A stretch of DNA of 64,000 nt, taken from positions 6,030,906 to 6,094,905 of the forward strand of contig NC_044290.2 of the NCBI RefSeq assembly GCF_004027225.2, in the 5' to 3' direction. This document shows positions 1 through 12,900 of this stretch, piece by piece. The notes under the pieces were generated by a model. The model had not been told where the DNA came from. It searched no databases and saw only the letters and a list, made by a program, of their open reading frames with translations. Position 1 is the first letter of the stretch. Each line of letters begins with the position of its first letter. The position numbers and the translations under genes were made by a program. Source of the DNA: Strigops habroptila. Taxonomy: Eukaryota > Chordata > Aves > Psittaciformes > Psittacidae.

Positions 1-142
1 TGAGGCGCTGGCTTTGCCAAGCACATACGATGCTTGAGAGAAGGTATCCCACCCTCCCGAACCCGGGATTTGCTCCCTTTTCTGCCTCCGCATCCCCCCA
101 GCCCGCCATCCCTGGCAGCTTGCGGGGTGTCCCCATCCTTAC

Positions 143-221
143 CCTGCTCCAGGTCCTGCTGGTCGTACCAGGGCTCCTCTTCCTCGCTCTGAAACTCCTC
201 CATCCTGTCGGCGCTCAGCAT
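143..221 (-). CDS. CDR2L: CDR2L first coding exon (partial gene)
   Basis: This exon encodes 26 residues plus one base. The protein starts MLSADRMEEFQSEEEEPWYD and continues QQDLEQ. The acidic run followed by EPWYDQQDLEQ is the N-terminal signature of the cerebellar degeneration-related proteins CDR2 and CDR2L. The MEEF...EEEE..WYDQQDLEQ form matches CDR2L better than CDR2, and HID1 as the divergent neighbour agrees with that. A GTAAG donor at 138-142 closes the exon in phase 1, as expected before the conserved DL.LAAELGK segment, which lies outside the window to the left. A second in-frame ATG at 203 would give a start at MEEF, so which ATG is used is uncertain. CDR2L is a cytoplasmic coiled-coil protein and the Yo antigen of paraneoplastic cerebellar degeneration. 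Only this exon is visible, so nothing can be said about the rest of the protein. Confidence 0.88.
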
Positions 222-600
222 TTAGCACCAGCGGCCCGGGGAGGCGCGCAGCATCCGCCAAAGGGGACCCCGCCGCCGCCGCCGCGGAGCGGAGCGGGGA
301 GGGATGCGGGCAGGGATGCAGGGATGCGGGCGGGGATGCGGCCTCGGTGCCCGCGCCGGGAAGAGGGTGGCACGACGTGGCAGCCGGTGCCTTGCCGCTG
401 CCCCGGCTCTGCCTGCCCGGGCCGGCGGCTTCCTCCTGCCTCCAGGGCCGGGGGAGGCTCCGGAGGGGATGAAGCGGGGACGTGGCGGCCAGGGCGGGGG
501 GCACGGCTTGCCCGGGGCTGGGGGATGCACAAAGGAAGGAAGAGGGCCCGGCGCAGCCAGGCAGATCCTCTCTCCGCAGCTCGGTGGAGACCTCTAGCAT
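222..600 (-). promoter_or_regulatory. CpG-rich promoter and 5' UTR region of CDR2L
   Basis: Immediately upstream of the CDR2L start the sequence is very GC-rich with many CG dinucleotides, including GCCGCCGCCGCCGCGG near 270-290 and short GGGATGCGGGC-like repeats at 301-341. I see no TATA box. This is the usual look of a CpG-island promoter. The long open frames across it on both strands are a by-product of GC richness, because stop codons are AT-rich. The transcription start cannot be placed from sequence alone. Confidence 0.6.
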
Positions 601-655
601 GGAAATGCTGCAAAGAAACCCGGCGACAGGGAAGGGGGAGGCGAGGAGAGACCAG

Positions 656-722
656 CCTCCTTCTCCTCCTCCTTCTTCTCCTCCTCCTCCTCCTTCTTCT
701 CCTCCTCCTCCTCCTCCTCTCC
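656..722. repeat. TCC/TTC polypyrimidine microsatellite
   Basis: A 67-base pure pyrimidine tract on the plus strand made of TCC and TTC triplets, read as polyserine, polyproline or polyleucine in the three frames. It sits about 450 bases upstream of the CDR2L start. Mirror-symmetric polypurine-polypyrimidine tracts of this kind can form triplex DNA. That is a general property, not something shown here. Confidence 0.85.
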
Positions 723-3280
723 GCCCAGCCCTGCCGCGGGCAGCGGGCCTGGGGCTGCAGGGAGCGGGGTTTGGGGCTGGCAGGATGGGGAGGAGGGAGC
801 TGCCCTGCTGTTCCCTCCTGCAGTGATACCTCCGGCTGGGTCCCTGCATCCCGGGGAGGTCAGCCGGGAGCAGGGCTTGCTCCGGCGCTGGTTGGGATGT
901 GGAGGGTGTCCTGGCCTTGCTATGGGCTTCTCTGTGGCTTTGGGCAGGTCTCAGGACCCATCAGTGGGGATGTTGGTGCTTTCTCTGCCTTGGTGGGTTC
1001 GTATGGGATGCTTTTCAAGTGGGGGTGTTTCTAATCTCCCTGGCTGGGGCTGTGAGAGGAGAACCCCCATACCAGCAGTCCCATAGCATCATCTTAGCGT
1101 TGTGTCTTCCCTAGCCCTTCCTCCTGCTCTGTGTTCTCTCTAGTTTGCACCCTGATGAGAAACAAATGCTTTGGATGTGGGTTTCTCCCTTCTTTTGATC
1201 AAGGACAAGCTCTTGTGTCTTTCCAAAGGGTGAAAGGAGCTTAAAATCAAGTGAAATGAGGATTTGTAGAGGTCTGAAGGGAAACATGACTGTTACACAC
1301 AAGCAAGTTCAGAAAAGACTTGGAATTTTGGCACTTGCTTTTCAGCTTAAGGGAATGAGGGTTAGAGAAGGTGGCTTTTCTCTTCCTTGCTACCGTGGAG
1401 CTTGGTGCAAGGAGGTTTATTTGTCCTTGTCAGCCCTGGCACCCATCAGAGACTCCAAGGTCCAAATGAACTCATGTGTCAGTGGGTTTAGATGACTTTT
1501 TAAGTTTTATTTGCCTGCTGTGTGATGGAACTCCTGGGTTTTTACTGATTGCTTTACCTTGCTGTGCTGCCAACAGAAAAGGCAATAGAAGATGTTTACG
1601 CAAGAGCAGCAGACTGTGCATCCAGAAAAGATGGGATCTGTGTCACAAAATTCCACCCATTCCAGCAGTGACAGGCAGCTGGGAGCCCCTGGGTGATTAA
1701 AGCAGTGACTAGTACTCAGCTCATGTGTACAGCACAGGAGGAGGGAGATAAAGCAGGGAATAAAAGAGAAATAGTAGGTTATTCCTCTCCCTTTCTCCCC
1801 TCATAGACCTCTCTATACACATCAATATATCTGCAAAATTTAGGGAAGTCTTCTGCTTTAATGCTGTTGCAGACCAGGATTGAGGAGTTTGCTTTAACCT
1901 GGCATTTATAACCCAGCAAAGATAACCAAGCACTTTCTGTGCGTCTGGGAGGAAGCCACCTCTGACTGGCTCCTAGATCTTTTTCTAAGCAATTTTAACA
2001 CAGAAATGAGAAAACCTCAATTTTCTCCTGCCTATCAGTGTTGAAGAAGCATTTGGACAATGTCCTTAATAACATGCTTCAGGTCAGCCCCAAAGTGGTC
2101 AGGCAGTTGGACTAGATGATGGTTCTTTGTAGGTCTCTTCCAACAGAGCTATTCTATTAATTGTGCAAAATAGTTGCCTGTGAGAAGTGTTCTGTTCCTA
2201 AATATAAATGATTATCATTTATCTATGTAGCGTTCCCATAGGAGTGAGTGCTTGGGTGTAAATCCCTTGTCTCTGGCAGCAAAAGCCAGGCAACATGATA
2301 TTGGGAAAACATTTTCCTGTAGGTTTCACACGGACGGCTCAGATCTGACCCGTCACTCGATATGATCAAACACCGGTGATTCCTGTCCAGTTTATATGCC
2401 AGCAAATGAGAATTCCCACAGTCTGCCCCAGCTGGGCAGTCAGCAAATTGCTTCCTTTTGCAAAACCCTTTAGAATTACCTCATTTCCTCTGAAGAAAGC
2501 AGGTTTGCAGGGCTGAGCATGTGAAATGTAACTTAGCGACACCAAGAAGCCCAGCTTGCGGTTCAGTGCAGAAAACTGAGGATAGCTTCAAAGGAGACAC
2601 TGAATCACCTCAAAGAGCTGCTTTGAGGTGTTCAATGAGGGCCAAATCCTGAATTCCCACTCCCCAGGGTTATAAAACAACCTCTCCTTGCAGGTGGGTA
2701 GAATTCCGTTAGGGTTAATGGGCCACTATATGCAACAAGCTTGTTAAAAGGTGTTTGCACATGGCACCTGTTACAAGCCTCCTGTTCTTGGCCTTTTTCA
2801 ACCCAGGACTAGGGTTGCTAGAGCCGGCATTCCCTGGCATCCCACTGCTCCTCCTGACCATCCAGGCTCTCTGGAGCTGTCATAGGGCTTGTGCCTGAGA
2901 GCAGCCAAGCAAAGGGGCTTCAGGGGACAAAGGATGCAGGAAGAAAGGGGGAGAAGGGGCAAGATGGGGGGCAAAGGACGCTTATGAGGGAGAGAAAGCA
3001 AAAGGTAGGGAAGAAGAGAAGGGGGCTGTTAGGGAAGGTGAGGCGTGGAGAAGGTGGAGGGAGCCGAAGCCAAAAGGGAGAACGAGAAACGGCTGGAAGA
3101 GGTGGGGGAAATGAGGAATGCCGTGCTCTGCCATGGGCTCTCATGGAGTGACAATGAGGGAGCGTGTAGGGGGAGCATGGCCATGGGAAGCGAAGTGTGT
3201 TTGGAAAGGGGATGGCGGTAGGGAAGGGGGTGCCAGGAGGAGGATGAAGGGATGAAGTGGGTAAGGGGCGGTAAACGGCG
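723..3280. other. Intergenic DNA between CDR2L and HID1
   Basis: No coding exon is recognised here on either strand. It contains one CR1 tail (listed separately). Towards the end there is a purine-rich stretch from about 2930 to 3280, dominated by GGA/GAA on the plus strand, that leads into the HID1 CpG island. The ORFs crossing it show no recognisable protein features. Confidence 0.6.
2041..2160 (+). mobile_element. CR1 LINE 3' tail fragment
   Basis: The segment TTGGACTAGATGATGGTTCT followed by GTAGGTCTCTTCCAACAG and an ATTCTATT end is the conserved 3' UTR terminus of avian CR1 elements, in plus orientation. About 120 bases remain, so the copy is heavily 5'-truncated, as is normal for CR1. 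No target-site duplication is expected for this family. Divergence from the consensus I remember looks considerable, suggesting an old copy. Confidence 0.75.
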
Positions 3281-3920
3281 ATGGGAAAGGAGGGGAGGCT
3301 GAGGAGGAGGAGGAGCGGGGCGGGCTGGAAGCCTGGCGGAGGAGGAGCCGCGGCCGTGGGAGGAGGAAGCGATGCGGGAGGAGGGGAGGGAGGGCCTGGA
3401 CCTGCGAGGCCGGCTTTGACAGCAGGGAGGCGGGCAGGGAGAGCCGCCGGCGCGGGGACGGGGGATGGCGGCAGCGGCTGCCCGAGGAGGGGAGGCGGCA
3501 CCGGCGGCGTGAGGGGACAGCCCTGCCCGGCCCTGCCCTGCCCGCCGCGGCTGGCAGCCCAGCCCAGCCGGGCCGCACCATGGGCAGCGCCGACTCCAAG
3601 CTCAACTTCAGGAAGGCGGTGATCCAGCTCACCACCAAGACCCAGGTGAGGCCGCCATGTCGGGCGGTGGGTGAGGTGGGGGGGGGGGGGCGCCATGTCG
3701 GAGCCACCCGCCCAGCCGTGCGGCGCGGCCTCCCCGGGCTGCGAGGCGGCCGGGGCGGGCTGACAGCACCCGGGCACCCCTTGGTGCTGAGGGAAGGGGG
3801 CCGGGGCGGGCTCCTTGTGAGGCTGCTGGGGGTGGAGGTGACAACACGGCGGGGGGGGGCTGCAGCCATGGCTGGCCCTGGTCCGTCCCCCGGTGAGGCC
3901 TCGCCGTGAGGTTGCGGAGC
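3281..3920 (+). promoter_or_regulatory. HID1 CpG-island promoter, 5' UTR and exon 1
   Basis: A dense cluster of CG dinucleotides and GGCGG/GGAGG motifs begins about 300 bases before the HID1 start codon and continues into intron 1, including long G-runs at about 3677-3690 and 3850-3859. No TATA box is seen. The sequence just before the ATG (GGGCCGCACCATGG) is a strong Kozak context. The transcription start is probably between about 3400 and 3560, which is inferred. Large minus-strand open frames here are GC artefacts. Confidence 0.7.
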
Positions 3921-6900
3921 CCGTGGGGGCTCCGGCCCCATCAGGGACCCCGGTAACGCCATGAGGCCGGGCTCCCCTGGGCACAGCCGTGGCAGGGCCG
4001 TGCCTGTATCACAGCGCTCTGACATCTTGTGCTTTGGTGGTAGCAGGCTGAGACGCTGCTGTCGTAAGCGATGTCCACGGCTCCTCATGCATTCAGCTGC
4101 AGGTTTACATCACCGCAAGCTTTGCCAATGCCTCCTTTTCTGTATCTGTTGTTTTCTCCCCCCTGAATAATTGGTGGCAAACCTTGTTTTGGGGTAATAG
4201 CTTATTCAAAGGGCTGTTGGCCATCCATGCTGTTGAGAGAGCCTTTTGCAGTAGAAGCAGCTTCCATCTGTGAAATAACACTTTATTTCTGCAGGCTGTA
4301 GAGGAGAAGGAATGGAGTGAAAGGCGGTCAGGGCTGTCTATAAGGAGGGTGGTTGCCCAGAGGTCTAACAGATGTTGCCATGCCCTGGGAGCTAGCTTGG
4401 TTCTTGTGTAAGTTGAGAGTCAGTGATGGCAGCATGCTGGTAGCAAATGAGTAGTGTCCTTCTGTCTAAGCAGAGGGATTTTGCTCTGTTGAGAAATCAT
4501 ATCTTGGATTCTTATGAGCTACACAGGAGAGTTGCTGTTATGATCCACCTTTGGTAGTAAGGGAATAACAACTGCTAAGAAAACTTAGGGATGATGGCAG
4601 AAGGATGCTTAACAATGAGGAATGAATTCAGCAGAAAAGGATATGGATGCAAAGGGACAACGGGAGAAAATCTGTGAAAACTCAAGAGATGAAGCCTAGA
4701 ACTGGGAAATGAATCAGGCTGGAAAAGCCTTTGAGAAGCTGTGTTTATACTTTTTAAAGCAGTATCACTTCTATCTGCATCGCTCAGGAGGGGCTTTTCT
4801 GAACATCATCTTCAAACCTTTCAGTTGTAGATGTTCTGTAACATCCCTAGGCAAAAAGAGAAGTGAATGAATTAATGTTTTAAGGGATTCTTCCAAAGTC
4901 TTTTCTGGATGCCAAATAGTTCAGACTGCCTTCAGCTTTGGACCATCCTTCCTCCACTGGGAAATGTGTGTGTAAAGTGAAATTAAAGGGGAAATCAAGC
5001 CTGTGGGGATCTTCTCAGCCTGCTGTTCACAAAGAGAATCCTGTATGAGGCAATCCTTCCTATCGCCAGCCAAGAAGAGAGAGCTCCCCTCCCCTGCTTT
5101 ATCGACGTGTGTAATGAAAGAAGTTTCACTGGGGCCCCACGTAAAGGAAGGAGGAAAAAGCTTCGTTCTTGGCTGGATTCGTTTCAGGTCTTTGTGGTGT
5201 AGGTGCAACTGAACTGCCATGTGGAAGAAGGGTGGGGTGTTGGCGCTCCCATATTTGCATACTGCAGAAGGGCACCGCTGTTTGCTTGTGCAGGATGTGT
5301 GACTGCGCTCTGCCGGAGCTCCGGAGCTCCCACCAGCAGCAGCCTCCTCCTGCCGAACCCTGGATTCAAACCCAGGCTGCGGTAGTGGACAGTGGCAAGT
5401 GCTTCAAAGCTCTTAGCTCAGAACACACCTTGCTTCCTCAGCAGCGTGTCTGCTTCTCTGCAGCCTTCTCCTCTGACCTTAGGTGGCTGGACAAATAGAT
5501 TTGTGTCCAATCATCAGTAACATGAAACCCTGAGCTTAGTAATACTCACTATTACTGGAGTAATAAACACGATGTGGTGTTTCCCAAGGCTCTGATGGAA
5601 GGAAGTTGAGCAGAAAGCACTGTTCACTCACTGGTGAAGGTTCAGTTGTCTCTGAAGTTAAGCTTTTCCTAAAGATAAGTTCTTATAATTTCTTGTTAAT
5701 TCAAAAATATGAGTGTTCCCCTATGAACATTAAAATAAATGTGTAAGGAACATAACCCTTGAATGCTTGTAGCATGTGTGGAACCAAGAACTTAGAAGTT
5801 GAACCAAGTCTGGACACAAATGAAATTGATTCCTTGGTTTTCTCCAAAGAGAAGCTCTGAAGGTGTAAGAGGATTGATAAAGAATGATTTCAGTGATTAA
5901 AAAATGGCAGTAGTACCAGGAGGAAGGAATTGGCTTATGCTACTGTTGTATATTTATAATCATACATGGAGAAAATGGGCTTTAGGATTTTCATATGTTA
6001 TATATTACCTTACACTGCACACCTTTAAATGGATAGGGCCACCCTTTAATAATAAACCAGGTGTGCTTTATCGCAGGGAAGGTGTGAGCCCTCCCAAATT
6101 GCCCATGAAAATGCTGTCTCCTTAAGAGGTGAAGGGAATGTCAGGATGATGACTAGTCAGAGGTAGAGCAGGGAGCTGAAGTTGGGAGTCTGCTGGGAAA
6201 CACGTTTTCATTTCGTGCCAGTTGGTGATTAAATGGTTTCTGCAAGCAGCCGACTGGAAGATAAGGAATTGTGATCTTGTGAAGCAGCTTGGTAGAATTT
6301 AGTGCTAGCTGTGCCTCTGCTTTTAAAGAGACAGGAAGGATCAGACACGAGGGACAAACTCCAGTCCTTTCTTTCTCTCTGATGGGGAAAGGCTGTTAAT
6401 TTGGGGCTGATAAAAGTACATCTTGTGCATGGAGGTTTCTCGCAGCCTATTTCTAACAGCGTTCAAGCTTGTCTCAGGTTGATCAAAAGCAAAGTTGTTG
6501 TCTTAAAAGCAAAGCTGTAACTAACAGTGCACACAGCTGACACTTGTCCTGGGCTTTCACTGCCAGACTCGCACTAATCCCCTTTTGCAGTTTCCTTTGC
6601 CACGCTGTCTGCTGTGGGGGCAGAGAACCAGCAGCACACTCATGTGGGGTCTGTCCTTGATTCTGCCCTGCTGACTGCAGAGATCCTCCAGAAAAGCTTG
6701 CTATTGCTCTGTGTGGAGCTGCTGGCCTTGGCAGCAGGGGGGAAATCTTGCTAGTTATTAATGTTCTGAATAAATCTGTCCTCTCCCTTTCCTTTTGCAC
6801 AGTGGCTCACAAGCAGGGGGTACAAAGGTGTAAATTGCCTCAAACTAATCCCTTGGCCTTGCAGGGTTGCCTCGTCTCCTAGAGCTCCACCAAGTGCTGC

Positions 6901-9900
6901 ACGAATGTCTCTCTGGTCACAGTTCTGCCTCATTTGGGTGGAAAGGAACATGCTGCTGTTACATTCCTGAGTTTGGGTACTACTGGCTAGAAACCCTGGT
7001 AAGGGATGAGGAACCCACTCTCCTCTTGACTCCCAGAAGAAGGAGAGTCCCTGCCCTGAACTCCTTGCTCCCTTGGCTCCATTGGTGGGATGCTCAGTTG
7101 GCGTGTGGGCAAGAAGCAAGAAGAGAATACAGTCAGACTAGTGGCTGCTTGTCCCCTTGATTCTCTGCTGATGGTTTGCAGCAACTTCAGAATTGGTTTA
7201 AGGACAGTCTTCTGGTAAGGACCTGGTGGAGGAATTGTTGGGAATGGGGATTTGATGTAAAGGTGGAAGTGCAGAAAGTGCTTGGCTGGGAGGAGGGTGC
7301 AAACACTCACCCTGCACGAGTTTGTGAGGGGTTGTATCTGAAAGAGAAAGCGAAGGTGGTGCTAGCACCAGGCTGAGGACAGTAATGAACAGGAGAGGCT
7401 GTGCCTCAGGACCTTTTCCTGTTTATAGAACGTGGTCAGCTCCACTCTGGGTTCCTGTTTCCTGTGAGGTATCCTGTTGGATGCCTGGGGATTGCCTGTT
7501 TGGAGCTATGATTCCCTGTTCAGTAACTGGCAAGATGCTTGTAAACAGAGTGTTTTCTGCTCCTACAGCATGTGTGTGGTGTGCTCTAAAGAACCTGAAA
7601 CCCAACATTTAGAACTATTGGGAAATAAAGACTGGAAGTGTCCAGTAGGACTGGTTCCAGCTCTGTGTGGCCAGCATGCAGGGGGGAGGTCTTTACACCT
7701 TGCCCAGGTGAACTGAAGGGAAGTCTCCCTCTTGTTTGCTCTGAGATGTCACATCACCTCAGCTCAGCCCACTGTGGTCTCAGCAGCCCCTCTGTGCTAC
7801 TGTCACCTCATCCCTTTGGTGTGGAGAGCTCGGTTCAGGCAGCAGCATCTCTCTCTGCAAGGTGATAACTGCAGCAGCCTCTGTGTTGGGGTGCGTGGTG
7901 GGTCAGGAACTTCCTTTGCTCTCCAGATGTGCCAGTTGTGTTTCCAGAGTAGAGCTGAGCTACTGATCCCTCAGTTCTTCCAGCAACAGTGAAGTTCTAA
8001 TTCTCATTGTGCTGGTGCAGAGCTGGTTGTCTGCCCTGTGCAGGAGGAACATCAGGAACATCTTCATCCGTGCTGCAGCTCCCTCTCTGAAAGAGGACAC
8101 ATCCATGCTGATCTGGAGGATCCAAAGTGGCCCCAGCTCACAGCATTGCTGGTCAGGATTCAGCTCCTTGTGAGCTCTTCTGGTTAAAGCACTGTCCAGG
8201 TTAGCTGTGGGATTTGTTACTGCAGCATGTGCTGCTTGTAACTAAATCCTGACATTTCCAAATGAAGATATCCATAGCTGGTGAACAAACCTCTTCTAGG
8301 TCTCTGTATTTCCCTTTTCTGTGAGCTACATACGGGCTGTTGGGTGAGCTCAGCACGAGGAAATGGATATTTAGATCCCCAGAGATGCTGCGTGCGGAAC
8401 ACAATCAGCTTAAAAACATCCATTAATGTTCTATCAAGGGGATGAATATTACGTGGATGGAGTAGCTTCGTGATGCCAGACTGTTAATTAAACCAGGGGG
8501 GCTGTGGGGCTGTGAGTGACTCAGTACTGAATCCATGGCCTAGGATTGTACAGGGGATACCATCTGTTGGCGAGGAGCTGACTGCTGCAGCTATTAAACC
8601 CGAAAGAACCAGTGTTTTAGCATCATCTGCTTGCCAAGATGGCAGACATGACATTCACGTGGCTGCAGCACCCAATGTTGCAGCTAAGCTTCTCTACTTC
8701 CATGCCCTTTTAGTCAGAGACCCTGTTCTTCCATCTGCCTTCACTGGTGTGTTACCATCTGTAGAATAGCGGCTGTGTTCAAGCTCAGAGCAGGCCTGAG
8801 GCAAGCAGGAGGTAAAGGATCTGTGTCTGCTGGTGGGAAATGGTTTCTGCTTCCCCTCTAGATGACAGTGAAGCATTATTTATGCATGAGCTCCAATTAG
8901 CAGCAATTGCTGCTCCCTGTTGTCAGTGGGAGTGGCTGTGGCAGGCAGCCAGCGCGTACATGTGGCAATTATACACATGGTTGTGGTACCAGGCTTGAAA
9001 GAAGGGGTAGGATGTTTCGTGCGTTACATAGATTGGATTTCCAAATACTTGGCTCTTTTTGAGGAGTCTGATTAGAGTTGAGGTTTGCAAAACAGCTTTG
9101 CTTCCACTTCAGGCCCAGGTTACAAAGAGTGCAGCTCCTCCGAGCACGCAGGAAGCTGGAAGTCAGCGCTGAGCACTTGGTGTTTCCTATGGATCCCCTC
9201 TGAGGAGCTGTGATCTTGAACCTTGGGAAGATGTTTGGTGGGAGCTTGCTTTGGTGGCCAGGTGATGCAATGAAGAGGGTTTCAGCACTAGAGCAGTTTA
9301 AGAAGATCATAGAATCAGACTGGTTTGGGTTGGAAGGGACCTTAAAGCTCCTCCAGCTCCAACCCCTGCCACGGGCAGGGACACCTTCCACTAGAGCAGG
9401 TTGCTCCAAGCCCCTGTGTCCAACCTGGCCTTGAACACTGCCAGGGATGGGGCAGCCACAGCTTCTCTGGGCACCCTGTGCCAGCGCCTCAGCACCCTCA
9501 GAGTGCAGAATTTTTTCCTAATGCCTAAACATGTGTATGGCTTTACTCTGGTTGTGTTTTTAAAGTCTGGAGAGTCGCTTGGGTGGATCTGCTGCATGGC
9601 TGGAAGGACCAGGACACGAGATAAGCAGCCTCTGCACCACTGGAGCGTTAAGGCAGAGAGCTGCAGGGCAATAACCTGCTATACCAGTTTGGGGGCAGTC
9701 CCTCTCACGTTTTGGCCTTTGGGTGATAGTGACACACAGTGCTCTAAGACTGTGGCTGTTAATTCAGGAGGTGATAGCAGAGGGGAGATGGAGCACTTCT
9801 CAGTGCCAGAGCTGTGAGTGAGCTGTTCTCCCTGGAGCTGTGTCTTAGCTGCATTCAGACAGCAGAGAGCTGGGCGGGTTTTCTGCAGCAGAGCTGGGAG

Positions 9901-12900
9901 TGAGCAGGAATTGTTGAAGTTAAACACATGTTCATTTTCTCATCCCTTTCCCATCTGACAGGAGAGACCCACCCACAGGGCTGGTTACTGCAGTTGGAGA
10001 GAGCTGCTGTTTGCTTTGGAGCTGGTGCCCTTGCAGGCAGGAGGCTCCCCCTCACCTCAAGCCAAGGGGATGGCTCTTCTGATCTGCCACCACCCCTCAG
10101 CATGGCTGGGGAAACTCCTCTGGAAAAGCTTCCATTTTCCTCCTCTGATGTGCATCCATCTCTTCTATACTGCTGGGCATAAATAGGCAGGTATTTATCC
10201 CACCCCTGGGCTGGATGAGTGCTCCCAGCCTTGTTTGGGTGATGCCTCTTGGCAAGGATTAACATTTAGATGGGGAGAGCTGTGCTCTGTTTTAAACTGG
10301 CTGAAAAGTGAAGTCTTTCCTGGTTATTCAGAGCTTTGGATGCCTTAGATGTTGTGTAATGGAGATGCCTCCTTGTTCAGCAAACAGTGCTGGTGCTTTC
10401 ACCATCTGGGGAGTGGCATCAAAGTGCTTGCGCAGGGTTGGAGGCACAGCTGGCCCTGTGTGTGCGAGCCTCTGCTTCACTTTGGAATGCTCTTTGGCTC
10501 TATAAGAGCAAAGCAAGGTGCAGTCCTCTTTGTTCAGCCACATAGAACCTGACACCCAGGTTGTCATTGGTGGTGTTTTGCTTTCCAAGTAGGTGCCATG
10601 CTATGAGGAAGAAGCTGGGGGAAATCACATGGGCACTCTGCAGCCAGATGTGCAGAGCTGTCTTTCCAGCTGTGGCCTGGCAAACAGACCAGCATCCCTG
10701 GTAATGGGGTCTCAGGGCGGGCTCGCGGAGAATACTCATCCTCCCACTGTAGCAAGGGGACTACAGTGCTGGTGAAGGAGAAGGTTGTACCTGAAGAGCC
10801 AGAAGAGGTAATGGGAAGAGGTGTGTTCCCAGACATGGAGGGTGGGATGAAGCTTCTCAGACCATGAGTCTGAAATGGATTGTTTTTTTGGTCTATCAGC
10901 CTCTTCCTTCCATCTTCCCCTTTGAATTGCACACTTAGTGCTTTTTAAGAACCAAGCTTGCAGCAATCAGCTGCACAGCCCAGTTCCTTATAAATATTTG
11001 ATTCAGAAAGACCAATTGGGTTGGATCTGTAAGTGCTTTGAGGTGAGTTCTGTGAGATGTCTGTTCGTGCCTTCGTGTGAGATGTCTCTGATTGCTTCCT
11101 CGAGACTTTGGTTGCAACAGAAGTAATTCCAGTGCACACTCAGGGTATCCTTGGCTTGCTCTGAAGGTGACAGAGCTGTGAGAGCATTGGTAAAGATCTT
11201 GGAATACATCACCTGGGTGTTTGGACTTAATAGAATGGTGGTTCTGTAACCATGTTTGTCTTTCCACAGCCTGTGGAGGCAACAGATGATGCCTTTTGGG
11301 ACCAGTTCTGGGCAGACACAGCTACTTCAGTGCAGGATGTCTTTGCCCTTGTACCAGCTGCAGAGATCCGAGCAGTGAGAGAAGAATCACCTTCAAACTT
11401 GGCAACTTTGTGTTATAAGGTAAGGTTGGTGCTGCCTTACTTCAAGCTGGTAGATCCCAGAGGGATGTGGAGGTTGTCACTGTATGAGTGTCTGGATGAA
11501 ATTCAAGGGAGATCCTAAGACTTTTCTTCCTTCTGCTGTGACATCAGGGCATCCCTGCTGCTGCTTCTGGTGTTGCCATGGCTTTGTGTGGAGCACAAGG
11601 CACATGGACTCACGTTTCCTACCCTCCGGGTTTGGCAAATTGTCAAGCTGGTGAGCAACAGCCTGAGGTTTACTCTGCCTGGGAAAGTGCAGGTGTTAAT
11701 TGTGCTCCTGATTTGAGCCATGCAAAGAGTAGCCTTGAATCTGTAGTACTGGGAACGTTTGGAATGGCGTTTTCCCAGTTTCAAATGGTTGTTGCCATCC
11801 TGTTTTTCTTTTCTGCTCTACAAAACGTGGTTAAAACCTACTGAATCATACTGAAGGTGCCTGTGACTGGGAATCGTGCCTCACACAGGTGCCTGTGGTG
11901 GATACTTGAGAAAGAGTACAAAAATGAGGGAAAAGGGAATAGTTCTTCCCTAGTGCTGTTTTCTGGCTTCTGGCATCGGCAGCTTGAGGATGGAGAAGGG
12001 CTGAGGAGACCTCTACTGACCACACAACCCCTTTGACTCTGTGTCCTCTATACCCCTAAACCAAGACTAAAACATGAGCTGTTCTCCCTACAGGAACCAG
12101 ATGTGTTGGGAGACCTGATGGCTGCAGAGCAGCTTATCCAGGAGCCTTAGATCTTGGGCTATCAGGGTCAGAGGAGCCTACAGACTCCTGCAGTGCTTTT
12201 GCCAGGCTGAGGGCCCTGACATGCTCCATGTGCAGTGTGCCACTGGACTTAGCAATGCTGCGTGTGTTCATGGAGAGCACAAGAGCATGGCTGAAATGTC
12301 ATTTGCAGTCCTGGCTACAGGCTTAGGCTGTACAGAGTCATGAATGTGCCTGAAAGAATAGTTAAGCTCAGTCACGGGGCGGTGTGTGACCAGACTGAGA
12401 CTCCACAACCAGCATTTAAACACCCATTAAAGCAGTGGTGCAGGCTGTGACCCAAGCAGCCTGCTAGGAAAACATGCAGGGACACATGACCTCATGAATT
12501 AAAAGCAGCAAGGGGGATCCTTGGTAAATGCTTTGGCTTTCATTCCCCCCTCTGTTTCCCTATGGGATCAGGGAGTAGTAAGAGCAAGTGGGTGCAGCTG
12601 CTGGGAGAAGGAGCTGCCTTTTTCTGCCTGTGGGTAAAACCTCCTGCTGCTGCCCCTGGGGACTGTGGTTGCTGCCTGGCAAAGACCCACATCCTATTCT
12701 GGAAAACCCTGTGGCTGTCTCCGTTGGCAGGTTCAGCAGTGACTGGTTGGACTGCAGAGACTCAGCACCGAAGCTCTTTCCAGAGCACCAGTCCTATTGA
12801 CAAGAAACCTGGCCTGGCACCCTCCTCTGCAGCAGGGCCTTGACAGACTCTGCTGGAGGCTCGATCTGTACACTTAATAGTCCCAGGCAGCAGCTTTGCT

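Noticed and set aside
30-1034. 334-codon plus-strand open frame and overlapping minus-strand frames
   Set aside because: They cross the CDR2L CpG island and the TCC tract. Low complexity, no domain, and overlap with the CDR2L exon on the other strand point to GC-driven chance frames.
2920-4088. 354- and 315-codon minus-strand frames opposite HID1 exon 1
   Set aside because: Proline/arginine/serine-rich translations of a CpG island in overlapping frames. The purine-rich plus strand removes stops on the minus strand. No recognisable protein.
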